Shown: piece by piece, positions 1 through 5,664 of the stretch
Layout of the letters: each line of letters begins with the position of its first letter
Position numbering within the stretch: the first letter of the stretch is position 1
Assembly (NCBI GenBank): GCA_030642565.1
Contig: DAOWNM010000186.1
Coordinates: 1 to 5,664, forward strand
Length of the DNA stretch: 5,664 bases
Direction of reading: 5' to 3'
Origin: Bacteroidota bacterium
Lineage (GTDB): Bacteria > Bacteroidota > Bacteroidia > Bacteroidales > GCA-2748055
The notes under the pieces: generated by a model
Databases searched by the model: none
Told to the model about the DNA's origin: nothing
Seen by the model: the letters and a program-made list of their open reading frames with translations, nothing else
Made by a program: the position numbers and the translations under genes

Positions 1-213
1 CTGTTCAATAAAATGAAATCCATCCTTTTCAGGCATCTGTATATCCAGGAGAACCAGGTGTGGACGTTCTCTTTTCACGAGCCTTAAAGCCTCATCCACA
101 TTGCCTGCAACCCCAATGACTGAAACTCCATTGTTCCCCAGCAGCATGTATTTGAGCAACTCCCGGGCCTCCGGCTCGTCATCTACAAGCACTATTTTCA
201 ACACCTCTTCCAT
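1..213 (-). CDS. Response regulator receiver domain, N-terminal part (partial)
   Basis: This is the first 71 codons of a two-component response regulator; the rest lies beyond the left edge. Reading from the ATG at 213 down to 1 gives a typical CheY-like receiver. The strand-1 motif KIVLVDDE carries the acidic pair D11/D12. The phosphoacceptor is D57 in LVLLDIQMPEKDG, followed by the usual MP and a downstream glycine. The segment from strand 1 through the phosphorylation loop is complete; the conserved Thr/Ser and Lys of strands 4 and 5 are off-window. The style (VDDEPEARELL near the start, then LLDIQMP) resembles LytR/AlgR regulators with a LytTR DNA-binding domain, but the output domain is not visible, so that is inference. 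The start fits because the receiver begins about five residues in. It is divergent from the cotransporter gene and shares a 129-bp upstream region with it. Confidence 0.9.
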   Translation of the reverse strand, partial: MEEVLKIVLVDDEPEARELLKYMLLGNNGVSVIGVAGNVDEALRLVKRERPHLVLLDIQMPEKDGFHFIEQ

Positions 214-245
214 GGAATGAAAGGAATCACATTTTTTTTCAGAGC

Positions 246-274
246 GCAAGTTATAAAATTCCACGAAGGACAAA
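246..274 (-). promoter_or_regulatory. Weak candidate promoter for the response regulator
   Basis: On the minus strand a TTTG (271-274) precedes TAACTTGC (246-253) by 17 bases. This resembles a loose Bacteroidota -33/-7 pair (TTTG, about 19 bases, TAnnTTTG). The -7 box matches only four of six fixed positions and the spacing is short, so this is a guess. It would place the transcript start roughly 25 bases before the ATG at 213. The rest of 214-342 holds two runs of eight T (232-239 and 303-310) and no convincing promoter for the rightward cotransporter. Confidence 0.2.
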
Positions 275-342
275 AAATGGAGTCATACTGACGGCAATTC
301 AGTTTTTTTTGTAATCTTCAATGTTTTAATGCTGTAAAAAGC

Positions 343-2568
343 ATGCCAGACTCTCATCCGCATAGAACCACGGCCAGCTTTGGTACCCTGCCGGTCTTCA
401 TGACGACCATCTCCACTATTCTTGGGGCCATCCTCTTTCTAAGATTTGGATATGCTGTGGGCCATCTGGGATTTTTAGGGGTTATTGGGATCATTTTCCT
501 GGGACATATGGTTACCATTCCTACCGCCATGGCGGTGGCCGAAATTGCCACTAATCATAAGGTTCAGGGAGGCGGTGCATACTATATCATCAGCCGCTCC
601 TTCGGTATCAATATTGGTTCGGCAATCGGCATTGCACTCTATCTCAGTCAGGCCATCAGCGTCGCTTTCTATGTCATCGCATTCTCTGAAGCATTTGACC
701 CCCTGATCAGGTATCTTCACTACGAAATTAATACACCCCTGATTGATAAACGGTGGGTCGGACTTGCCAGTATGACCCTGCTCTCCATGATCATCCTTTC
801 GAGGGGAGCCAAAATTGGAATAAAAGCACTCTATTTCGTTGTTGCTATCCTGTTTACCTCCCTGCTCTTCTTTTTCCTTGGAAAATCAAATTCAACAGAG
901 CCCTTTATTTTAAGTGCACAGATTCAGAATCCGGATAGTTTTTTCTTTGTATTTACCATTATTTTCCCGGCATTTACAGGATTGATAGCGGGACTCGGAC
1001 TTTCTGGCGACCTGCGCGATCCCAGCAAATCCATCCCCAGGGGAACACTCTGGGCCACCCTGGGCGGATTTGTGGTCTATATACTGGTGGCCTATAAACT
1101 GGCTATCAGCGCTTCTCCTGAAGATATGGCCTCCGACCAACTGATTATGGAAAAGATCGCACTGTGGGGCCCTATCATACCCATCGGACTGGCTGCAGCA
1201 TCCCTCTCATCTGCACTGGGCTCAATCATGGTTGCCCCGCGTACCCTCCAGGCCATGGGGTACGACAATGTGTTCCCGGGAGCTGGTCTGAACAGCTGGC
1301 TATCCCGTGGCAAGGAGAAAGACAACGAACCCACCAATGCGGGATTGATAAGCATCATCATAGGATTCGTGTTTGTGGCCTTTGGAGACATCGATTTCGT
1401 TGCACAAATCATCTCTATGTTCTTTATGGTCACCTATGGCGCGATATGCCTGATCTCCCTGCTGGAGCACTTTGCTGCGGACCCATCTTACCGGCCCACA
1501 TTCAAATCAAGGTGGTATATCTCCCTGATTGGGGCGGTCACCTCATTCTGGCTGATGTTTAAAATGAATGCTCCCTATGCTCTACTGTCTCTGATTGTCA
1601 TGGGTGGTATCTATACCATGGTCTCCAGTTACAAACAAAAAGAGAAAGGACTCGTCAACCTCTTTCGCGGAGTGGTGTTCCAGGCAAGCAGGCAGTTACA
1701 GATTCTGGCACAAAGGGCTGACCGGGAGGACCTGGATGAGCACTGGCGCCCCTTCACCATCTGTGTTTCACAGGATACATTTATGCGCAGGAGTGCTTTT
1801 GATATGCTCAGGTGGATCTCTTTAAAATATGGATTTGGAACTTACATCCACTATATCAAGGGATTTCTGACCGAGGAGACCAATAAGGAGTCGAAGGAGA
1901 TCCTCAATAAACTGATAAATCTTGCTGCGGGAAGCAAAAACCGGGTCTACCTGGATACCATTATCAGCCCCTCCTACACTTCAGCTATCGCCCAGGTGAT
2001 CCAGCTATCGGGAATCTCAGGAAAGGGAAATAACATGATGCTCTTCGAATTCTCACAAACTGAGCCGGAAGCACTGGAGGAGGCTCTGAACACGCATGAC
2101 ATCCTATATGCCACCGGGTTTGATCTCTGTATTCTGAATACATCTTACAAAGGATTCGGTTACAAAAGAGAGATCCATATATGGATCACCCCGGCAGATT
2201 CTGACAATGCCAACCTGATGATCCTGCTGGGCTATATCATCATGGGACATCCCGAATGGAAAGAGGGAATCATCAAGATTTTTGCCATCTATCAGCCCGA
2301 GGCAGTCACACGCAGGAAGGAGGAGCTGAAACAGTTAATTAAAGAGGGCCGGCTTCCCATATCATTAACCAATATTAGCCTGATCAGTGCCGAAGGGAAC
2401 AGAGGAACCCGGGAGATTATCGGGGAGGTCTCTTTGGATGCCGACCTGACCATTATCGGGTTTCGGCATGAGCAGCTATCCACTGAAGGGTACAAGCTAT
2501 ATACCGGGTATAATAAGCTGGGGAATGTACTATTTGTAAGTGCCAACAAGAAAAAAGAGATCAACTAA
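343..2568 (+). CDS. SLC12-type cation-chloride cotransporter (CCC family), full length
   Basis: This 741-residue inner-membrane protein belongs to the cation-chloride cotransporter branch of the APC superfamily, which moves Na+ and/or K+ together with Cl-. About 12 membrane segments span residues 18-428. Family hallmarks are GAILFLRFG in TM1 (28-36), IATN plus GGGAYYIISRSFG after TM2 (68-88), FPAFTG and SGDLRDPSKSIP in and after TM6 (208-232), and SLSSALGSIMVAPRTLQ in TM8 (287-303). The soluble part (about 430-741) matches the CCC C-terminal domain in order: HWRPFTICVS (467-476), a GISGKGNNMMLFEF stretch (557-570), and IHIWITPADSDNANLMILLGY (611-631, key residues W614, L628). The N-terminal tail is only about 17 residues, unlike the long regulatory tails of animal members. 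The ATG at 343 is preceded by TAAAAAGC with no Shine-Dalgarno site; a later Met at residue 20 would cut into TM1. The actual ions carried cannot be proven from sequence. Confidence 0.92.
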   Translation: MPDSHPHRTTASFGTLPVFMTTISTILGAILFLRFGYAVGHLGFLGVIGIIFLGHMVTIPTAMAVAEIATNHKVQGGGAYYIISRSFGINIGSAIGIALYLSQAISVAFYVIAFSEAFDPLIRYLHYEINTPLIDKRWVGLASMTLLSMIILSRGAKIGIKALYFVVAILFTSLLFFFLGKSNSTEPFILSAQIQNPDSFFFVFTIIFPAFTGLIAGLGLSGDLRDPSKSIPRGTLWATLGGFVVYILVAYKLAISASPEDMASDQLIMEKIALWGPIIPIGLAAASLSSALGSIMVAPRTLQAMGYDNVFPGAGLNSWLSRGKEKDNEPTNAGLISIIIGFVFVAFGDIDFVAQIISMFFMVTYGAICLISLLEHFAADPSYRPTFKSRWYISLIGAVTSFWLMFKMNAPYALLSLIVMGGIYTMVSSYKQKEKGLVNLFRGVVFQASRQLQILAQRADREDLDEHWRPFTICVSQDTFMRRSAFDMLRWISLKYGFGTYIHYIKGFLTEETNKESKEILNKLINLAAGSKNRVYLDTIISPSYTSAIAQVIQLSGISGKGNNMMLFEFSQTEPEALEEALNTHDILYATGFDLCILNTSYKGFGYKREIHIWITPADSDNANLMILLGYIIMGHPEWKEGIIKIFAIYQPEAVTRRKEELKQLIKEGRLPISLTNISLISAEGNRGTREIIGEVSLDADLTIIGFRHEQLSTEGYKLYTGYNKLGNVLFVSANKKKEIN

Positions 2569-2573
2569 AACAT

Positions 2574-2581
2574 TATCTTTG
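2574..2581 (+). promoter_or_regulatory. Possible -7 promoter element before coaD
   Basis: TATCTTTG in the 25-base gap between the cotransporter stop and the coaD start matches the Bacteroidota -7 consensus TAnnTTTG at all six fixed positions. No TTG-type -33 element sits at the usual 19-21 bases upstream; the nearest TTTG (2533-2536) is 37 bases away. Transcription from it would leave a leader of only about six bases before the ATG at 2594. It may let coaD and the next gene be expressed apart from the cotransporter, or it may be chance. Confidence 0.3.
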
Positions 2582-2593
2582 AATAAAAAGCAG

Positions 2594-3064
2594 ATGGAAA
2601 AAATCGCTGTCTTTCCGGGGTCATTTGATCCTTTTACCGTAGGTCATGAAAATATTGTGCTTCGTGGACTTGGCCTCTTTGATAAAATCATCGTAGCTAT
2701 CGGGGTCCACTCCACCAAACAGCCACTGCTAAGAATTGAGGCCAGGGTAGAGATGGTTAACTGGATTTTTAGCACCAACGACCAGGTAAACGCAGACTTT
2801 TTCGAAGGATTGACAGTGGATTACTGCAAAAAAGTCAAAGCCACGCATATGCTCAGGGGAATACGGACAGCAGCCGACTTCGAATACGAAAGGGCCATTG
2901 CCCAGATCAATAAACTGATGTTGCCTTCTGTTGAATCAATTTTTCTGCTAACCACCCCTGAACACACCCCTGTTAATTCAACCATCATCCGGGACATCAT
3001 CCGTAACGGCGGTGATGCTTCACAATTTCTTCCGGAGGGTGTAGATATCAAGGAGTATCTCTAA
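2594..3064 (+). CDS. coaD: Phosphopantetheine adenylyltransferase CoaD
   Basis: CoaD is a cytosolic enzyme that transfers AMP from ATP to 4'-phosphopantetheine, giving dephospho-CoA and pyrophosphate, the penultimate step of CoA synthesis. The product is 156 residues, close to the usual ~160. The nucleotidyltransferase signature is present as GSFDPFTVGH (9-18) with catalytic H18. K42, R88 and R91 (in RGIRTAADFEYE, 88-99), E99 and the VNSTIIRD loop (127-134) sit at the positions known from the E. coli enzyme. The frame is open back to an ATG at 2540 inside the cotransporter gene, but that would add 18 lysine-rich residues before the family's normal N-terminus, so the ATG at 2594 is chosen. Its leader TAAAAAGC (2584-2591) is the same 8-mer found just before the cotransporter start. 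The stop overlaps the next gene's ATG (TAATG). Confidence 0.97.
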   Translation: MEKIAVFPGSFDPFTVGHENIVLRGLGLFDKIIVAIGVHSTKQPLLRIEARVEMVNWIFSTNDQVNADFFEGLTVDYCKKVKATHMLRGIRTAADFEYERAIAQINKLMLPSVESIFLLTTPEHTPVNSTIIRDIIRNGGDASQFLPEGVDIKEYL

Positions 3065-4497
3065 TGCTTTACCGATCAATCATTTACACTCTGTTGTTAT
3101 GGAGCTGTGGAAACATCATGGGCCAGTCTGCCTCGGTTCATGCCATCTCCCCGGATTACTCGGGTCAATCCATATATACAACCATTGCCTGGAATCCTTT
3201 TGTTACCATTCCTGAATTTTCCAACAGTGTGGTGTGCAGTGAAGAGGGAGAATTTGAACAGCTCATACCGCTAAAATCACCAAGAGTGGTGCAGTTCGAA
3301 ACCGGGATCTATCAAGCCTACCTTTACATGGAGCCCGGATTTCATTATGAGGTGGAACTTCCAGACTTTGTTGAAAAAGAGTGGGACCACCGTATCTCTC
3401 CATTCTATCAGTCAGTCGCTCTCCCTCTTACCGTCCGCTCACGCATCTCTCTTTCGACCCGGGAATGTATTAACGGATCAATGGATGTGAACCATACCAT
3501 TGCAAGGTTTGACTCACTCTTTGTCAGCGCTAATCAGCAGATCATCACGCAGCGACAATTGGGGCATCATGGTAATGCCGATTCTCTAATCCAGCAACTG
3601 GAAGTTCAATTCAGAAGCGACAGTTCTCTGTTTTTTTCAGACTACCGGCGCTTCAGATATGGAGCTTTAAAGCTTAATGAAGGTGAAACCGGATTAGACA
3701 TACTAAGCCATGATTATCTTGGTCCTACTGTGATGGAGTGGCATCCTGGATTTATTGAGCTTTTCAGGGCACTGTTTAAAGATTTTATTTTTTACTATTC
3801 AGGCACCACTGATGGTGAGGACTTCCGGAATTTGGTGAACCGAAACCAGGAGTTTCGTCAGGCACGTCAGCTTATTCTAAAGCATCCTGCTGTATGGAGT
3901 GACACCCTTGCAGAGATGATCCTGTTGCAGGAGTTCTCCGAGCTGTTTTACCGGGGCGAGTACCACAAGGAGGCTATCCTGATCATGCTGGACTCCATGG
4001 CACATGATCCCGTTACCCCTCAATTTGGTATATATGCAGCGCAGTTAAAGCAGAAGTTATCCAGCCTGGTAACCGGAAACACTCCTCCTGGCATATCATT
4101 GGAGGATCTGGAAGGAAAAACCTGGACACTGAGCGATTTTGAGGGCAAATACACCTATCTTTTTTTTGGTACAACCGATCACTATGGCTGTATGATGGAG
4201 TATCCGTTTCTACAATCCTACATTGAAAAGCATGCAGCTTATTTGAATGTGGTCACAGTGATGGTATCAGAAGAGCGCACTAAATTGGAAGATTTTATGC
4301 ACAGGAACAGTTACAGCTGGAAAGTCCTTCATTATGAAGGACAGCCCGGGGTCCTGAACGATTACATGGTTAGGGCATATCCCACTGCCTACCTGATTGA
4401 CCGGGATGGTAAGCTGCTCCTCTCCCCGGCCACATTGCCATCAGAAGGATTTGAACAACAGCTGTTCAGCATCATGCGTTCAAGGGGTGAAATCTGA
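3064..4497 (+). CDS. Exported thioredoxin-fold (TlpA/redoxin-like) protein with degenerate CXXC
   Basis: This 477-residue protein probably acts in the periplasm or on the cell surface; its role is unknown. A signal peptide is visible (hydrophobic core about residues 5-14, likely cleavage near G20-Q21). Residues about 28-100 look beta-rich and include a YLYMEPGFHYEVELP stretch, similar to N-terminal domains common in Bacteroidota redoxins (DUF4369-like, from memory). About 115-335 is mostly helical. Residues 339-477 form a TlpA/AhpC-like thioredoxin fold with the domain start LEDLEGKTWTLSDFEGK, strand TYLFFGTTD, and the cis-proline loop AYPTAYLIDRDGKL (P440). At the active site the expected WCxxC reads DHYGC: the first Cys is H373 and only C376 remains, so normal disulfide exchange is doubtful. 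The other cysteines are C15, C58 and C135. The ATG overlaps the coaD stop by one base, so translational coupling is likely. A lipoprotein is possible but the box around C15 is poor. Confidence 0.75.
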   Translation: MLYRSIIYTLLLWSCGNIMGQSASVHAISPDYSGQSIYTTIAWNPFVTIPEFSNSVVCSEEGEFEQLIPLKSPRVVQFETGIYQAYLYMEPGFHYEVELPDFVEKEWDHRISPFYQSVALPLTVRSRISLSTRECINGSMDVNHTIARFDSLFVSANQQIITQRQLGHHGNADSLIQQLEVQFRSDSSLFFSDYRRFRYGALKLNEGETGLDILSHDYLGPTVMEWHPGFIELFRALFKDFIFYYSGTTDGEDFRNLVNRNQEFRQARQLILKHPAVWSDTLAEMILLQEFSELFYRGEYHKEAILIMLDSMAHDPVTPQFGIYAAQLKQKLSSLVTGNTPPGISLEDLEGKTWTLSDFEGKYTYLFFGTTDHYGCMMEYPFLQSYIEKHAAYLNVVTVMVSEERTKLEDFMHRNSYSWKVLHYEGQPGVLNDYMVRAYPTAYLIDRDGKLLLSPATLPSEGFEQQLFSIMRSRGEI

Positions 4498-4502
4498 TCA
4501 GA
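4493..4502. repeat. Perfect palindrome formed by two abutting stop codons
   Basis: TCTGATCAGA is a perfect 10-base palindrome centred on the junction 4497/4498. Its left half holds the TGA of the rightward redoxin-like gene and its right half the TGA (read on the minus strand) of the Nudix gene. A weak outer stem, AGGGGT (4483-4488) with ACCTCCT (4506-4512, one bulged T), could surround it. No T-run follows on either strand, so it is not a standard intrinsic terminator. Confidence 0.6.
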
Positions 4503-5112
4503 GTAACCTCCTCATATAGAGCACATCCAGGATGCTGGCATAACTGTTTTCCCGAATAAAACCTGTCTCTCCAGGAGTGGCCCACCTGTAATCGGTGATA
4601 CCCTCCTCAGCCTGTAAAACCGGATCCCCACTCCCTCCAAACTGCATTTCGAACCACTTGGTCTTTTTCAGCACTCTCTTTCCTTTCAATGTGTATGTGT
4701 GATAGGTGGATATAAGCGGATCGACCAGTAGAAGTCCAGAAAGGCCGGTCTCCTCCTCCACCTCTCTCAATGCTGCACTTTGAAAATCCTCTCCCTTTTC
4801 CAGTTTCCCCTTTGGAAGGTCCCATGTCCCGTTTCGGCGGATCACCAGAAACTCACCCCTGGCGTTGAGAACCACTCCGCCTCCCGCTTCAATCAACTTA
4901 AAACAGGCCTTGAACTCTTCAAAAAGCATCAGCATATCATCATGAAAAATATAGAGGTTGTTAATCTGGTTTAATGAATCAAACAGACCTACCAGTTCAT
5001 TCAACTCATGAAAATTGTTGTATTTATAAAAGAGACCTTTATGCTTTACAAAAGCCCTGGAAAAATCATCTCCAAAAAATACCGTTCTATCGTTGAAAAA
5101 AACTTTATACAT
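4498..5112 (-). CDS. Nudix hydrolase with ~70-residue N-terminal region
   Basis: This 204-residue cytosolic protein carries a perfect Nudix box (GX5EX7REUXEEXGU) at residues 102-124: G102, E108, R116-E117, E120-E121 and G123. The glutamates bind the metal that drives hydrolysis of a nucleoside diphosphate linked to another group. The preceding strand GGGVVLNARGEFLVIRR (77-93) and NGTWDLPKGKL (94-104) are typical; LPKG often appears in dinucleoside-polyphosphate or general NTP-cleaning members, but the substrate cannot be named. Residues 1 to about 72 (rich in Phe, Asn, Asp and Leu) precede the fold and I recognise no domain there. The ATG at 5112 is the natural start, with an A/T-rich leader and no Shine-Dalgarno site. 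The gene converges on the redoxin-like gene with zero spacing and lies 60 bases after the patatin-like gene on the same strand. GC drops sharply in its 5' third. From memory, similar Nudix genes in Bacteroidota often sit beside pyrE; none is seen here. Confidence 0.94.
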   Translation of the reverse strand: MYKVFFNDRTVFFGDDFSRAFVKHKGLFYKYNNFHELNELVGLFDSLNQINNLYIFHDDMLMLFEEFKACFKLIEAGGGVVLNARGEFLVIRRNGTWDLPKGKLEKGEDFQSAALREVEEETGLSGLLLVDPLISTYHTYTLKGKRVLKKTKWFEMQFGGSGDPVLQAEEGITDYRWATPGETGFIRENSYASILDVLYMRRLL

Positions 5113-5172
5113 CTTATATTATCTTGGAGCACCTGTAAAGCTTAAATGTACAAAACATATTTACATCAGAAT

Positions 5173-5664
5173 CTAGTTATTGTTGTACTCTTTCAGGCTT
5201 TTAATAGCTGCATACCGACCAATTTCAACTAATTCCTCAGCTTTATAAAAATCAAAAGTTCCACACGCATTACGGGAAACATTTATTAAAATATCAGGAG
5301 AAGATTTCTCCATTAACAATTGAGCCAATTGAAATGTTACCAGACTAATTGTTCTGTCTATAATGTCAAAATAGCCCAGTTTTTCAGTCTTACTTTTTGA
5401 TTTGCTTTTATTTATATGGCCATAGAATTCCTTCATTTTTTTAAGATACACTGATTGCTTTTTATCCATCTCTTTTTTCGAAATGGGTGGTCTGATTACT
5501 GGTATATCAGCGTTTACATAAACTACGATTAAAATATCATTTTTAGTTCTTTTTACATGACTAATTGGAACATTATTCATAATGCCTCCATCTACAAGTA
5601 TCGAATTTTCTGTTACTACCGGTGTAAATACAGTTGGGATTGCTACTGATGCTCTCACTGCATC
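5173..5664 (-). CDS. Patatin-like phospholipase, C-terminal part (partial)
   Basis: This is the last 163 residues of a patatin-family lipid acyl hydrolase, whose members use a Ser-Asp dyad. The visible frame starts DAVRASVAIPTVFTPV, the usual stretch before the catalytic Asp, and continues to LVDGGIMNNVP with the DGG motif (Asp at visible residue 25). The oxyanion-hole GxGxxG and the GxSxG nucleophile elbow must lie beyond the right edge. The frame is open to base 5664, so the GTG at 5658 is an internal Val codon, not the start. The end (SPDILINVSRNACGTFDFYKAEELVEIG, key stretch PDILI then FDF then the E-rich helix) resembles the RssA/YchK-type patatins of bacteria. A lysine/serine-rich segment, KSKSKSKTEK, lies mid-way. 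GC is about 31% over the three rows I counted (5221-5400), well below the genes to its left, which hints at a different origin. The TAG stop is at 5173-5175. Confidence 0.9.
   Translation of the reverse strand, partial: DAVRASVAIPTVFTPVVTENSILVDGGIMNNVPISHVKRTKNDILIVVYVNADIPVIRPPISKKEMDKKQSVYLKKMKEFYGHINKSKSKSKTEKLGYFDIIDRTISLVTFQLAQLLMEKSSPDILINVSRNACGTFDFYKAEELVEIGRYAAIKSLKEYNNN

Noticed and set aside
1092..1433. A 113-codon open frame on the minus strand inside the cotransporter gene
   Set aside because: It is antisense to a clear CCC coding region and shows no family motif.
1164..1562. A 132-codon open frame on the plus strand inside the cotransporter gene
   Set aside because: It lies in another frame of a well-supported gene, and its translation (many Cys, His and Pro, no motif) looks like a shadow.
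1633..2565. The cotransporter's soluble C-terminal part as a universal-stress-protein domain
   Set aside because: The order of HWRP, the GNNMMLFEF region and IHIWITPADSDNANLMILLGY matches the CCC C-terminal domain better.
2540..2593. An upstream ATG that would lengthen CoaD by 18 residues
   Set aside because: It sits inside the cotransporter gene, adds a Lys/Thr-rich tail absent from the family, and the ATG at 2594 gives the normal CoaD N-terminus.
3064..3126. A lipoprotein signal with C15 as the lipidated cysteine
   Set aside because: The residues before C15 read LWSC; Trp at -2 is a poor lipobox and the hydrophobic core is very short before it. Not excluded, but not supported.
4483..4512. 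A bidirectional intrinsic terminator at the convergent junction
   Set aside because: The stem is weak with a bulge, and no T-run follows on either strand.
5150..5160. A minus-strand -7 element (TATGTTTT) for the Nudix gene
   Set aside because: It misses the final G at the right spacing and has no TTG element upstream; the Nudix gene may simply be read from the patatin-like gene.
5134..5165. Inverted repeat TGTAAA ... TTTACA between the patatin-like and Nudix genes
   Set aside because: The stem is six AT-rich pairs with a 20-base loop; this is expected by chance in such AT-rich sequence.
5173..5664. The patatin-like gene as an anti-phage (CBASS CapV-type) effector
   Set aside because: The visible C-terminal part looks like RssA/YchK patatins, and no cyclic-nucleotide synthase or other defence gene is in the window.
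1..5664. CRISPR arrays, tRNA or rRNA genes, insertion-sequence ends
   Set aside because: I saw no regularly spaced repeats, cloverleaf-like segments, rRNA motifs, transposase coding or terminal inverted repeats.

Overview
This window looks like a chromosomal segment from a member of the Bacteroidota, probably near Bacteroidales or Marinilabiliales. The evidence is the CoaD sequence, a signal-peptide redoxin-like protein of a type common in that phylum, A-rich leaders instead of clear Shine-Dalgarno sites, and one exact match to the phylum's -7 promoter element (TAnnTTTG). The assignment is inferred from family resemblance, not from a search. Most of the window has moderate GC, but the last ~750 bases are clearly AT-rich.

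Layout. At the left edge (1-213, minus strand) is the N-terminal part of a two-component response regulator, cut by the window end. A 129-bp divergent intergenic region (214-342) separates it from a rightward run of three genes. These are a full-length cation-chloride cotransporter of the SLC12/CCC family (343-2568), the coenzyme A biosynthesis enzyme CoaD (2594-3064), and an exported protein with a degenerate thioredoxin-like domain (3064-4497). The last two overlap by one base (TAATG). The rightward run meets a leftward Nudix hydrolase gene (4498-5112) stop codon to stop codon with no bases between. Sixty bases further on is the C-terminal part of a leftward patatin-like phospholipase (5173-5664), cut by the right edge. 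No gap without a gene exceeds 129 bases.

How the genes fit together. Tight spacing suggests the cotransporter, coaD and the redoxin-like gene can be co-transcribed, although a possible internal promoter lies just before coaD. I see no shared pathway: ion transport, CoA synthesis and an envelope protein of unknown role look like a housekeeping neighbourhood. The Nudix and patatin-like genes may form a second, leftward unit.

I do not see a clear new multi-gene system. The points most worth a second look are NKCC-type ion-site residues in the bacterial cotransporter, loss of the first cysteine of the CXXC motif in the redoxin-like protein, a sharp composition break inside the Nudix gene that falls close to a domain boundary, and a palindrome made from the two abutting stop codons.
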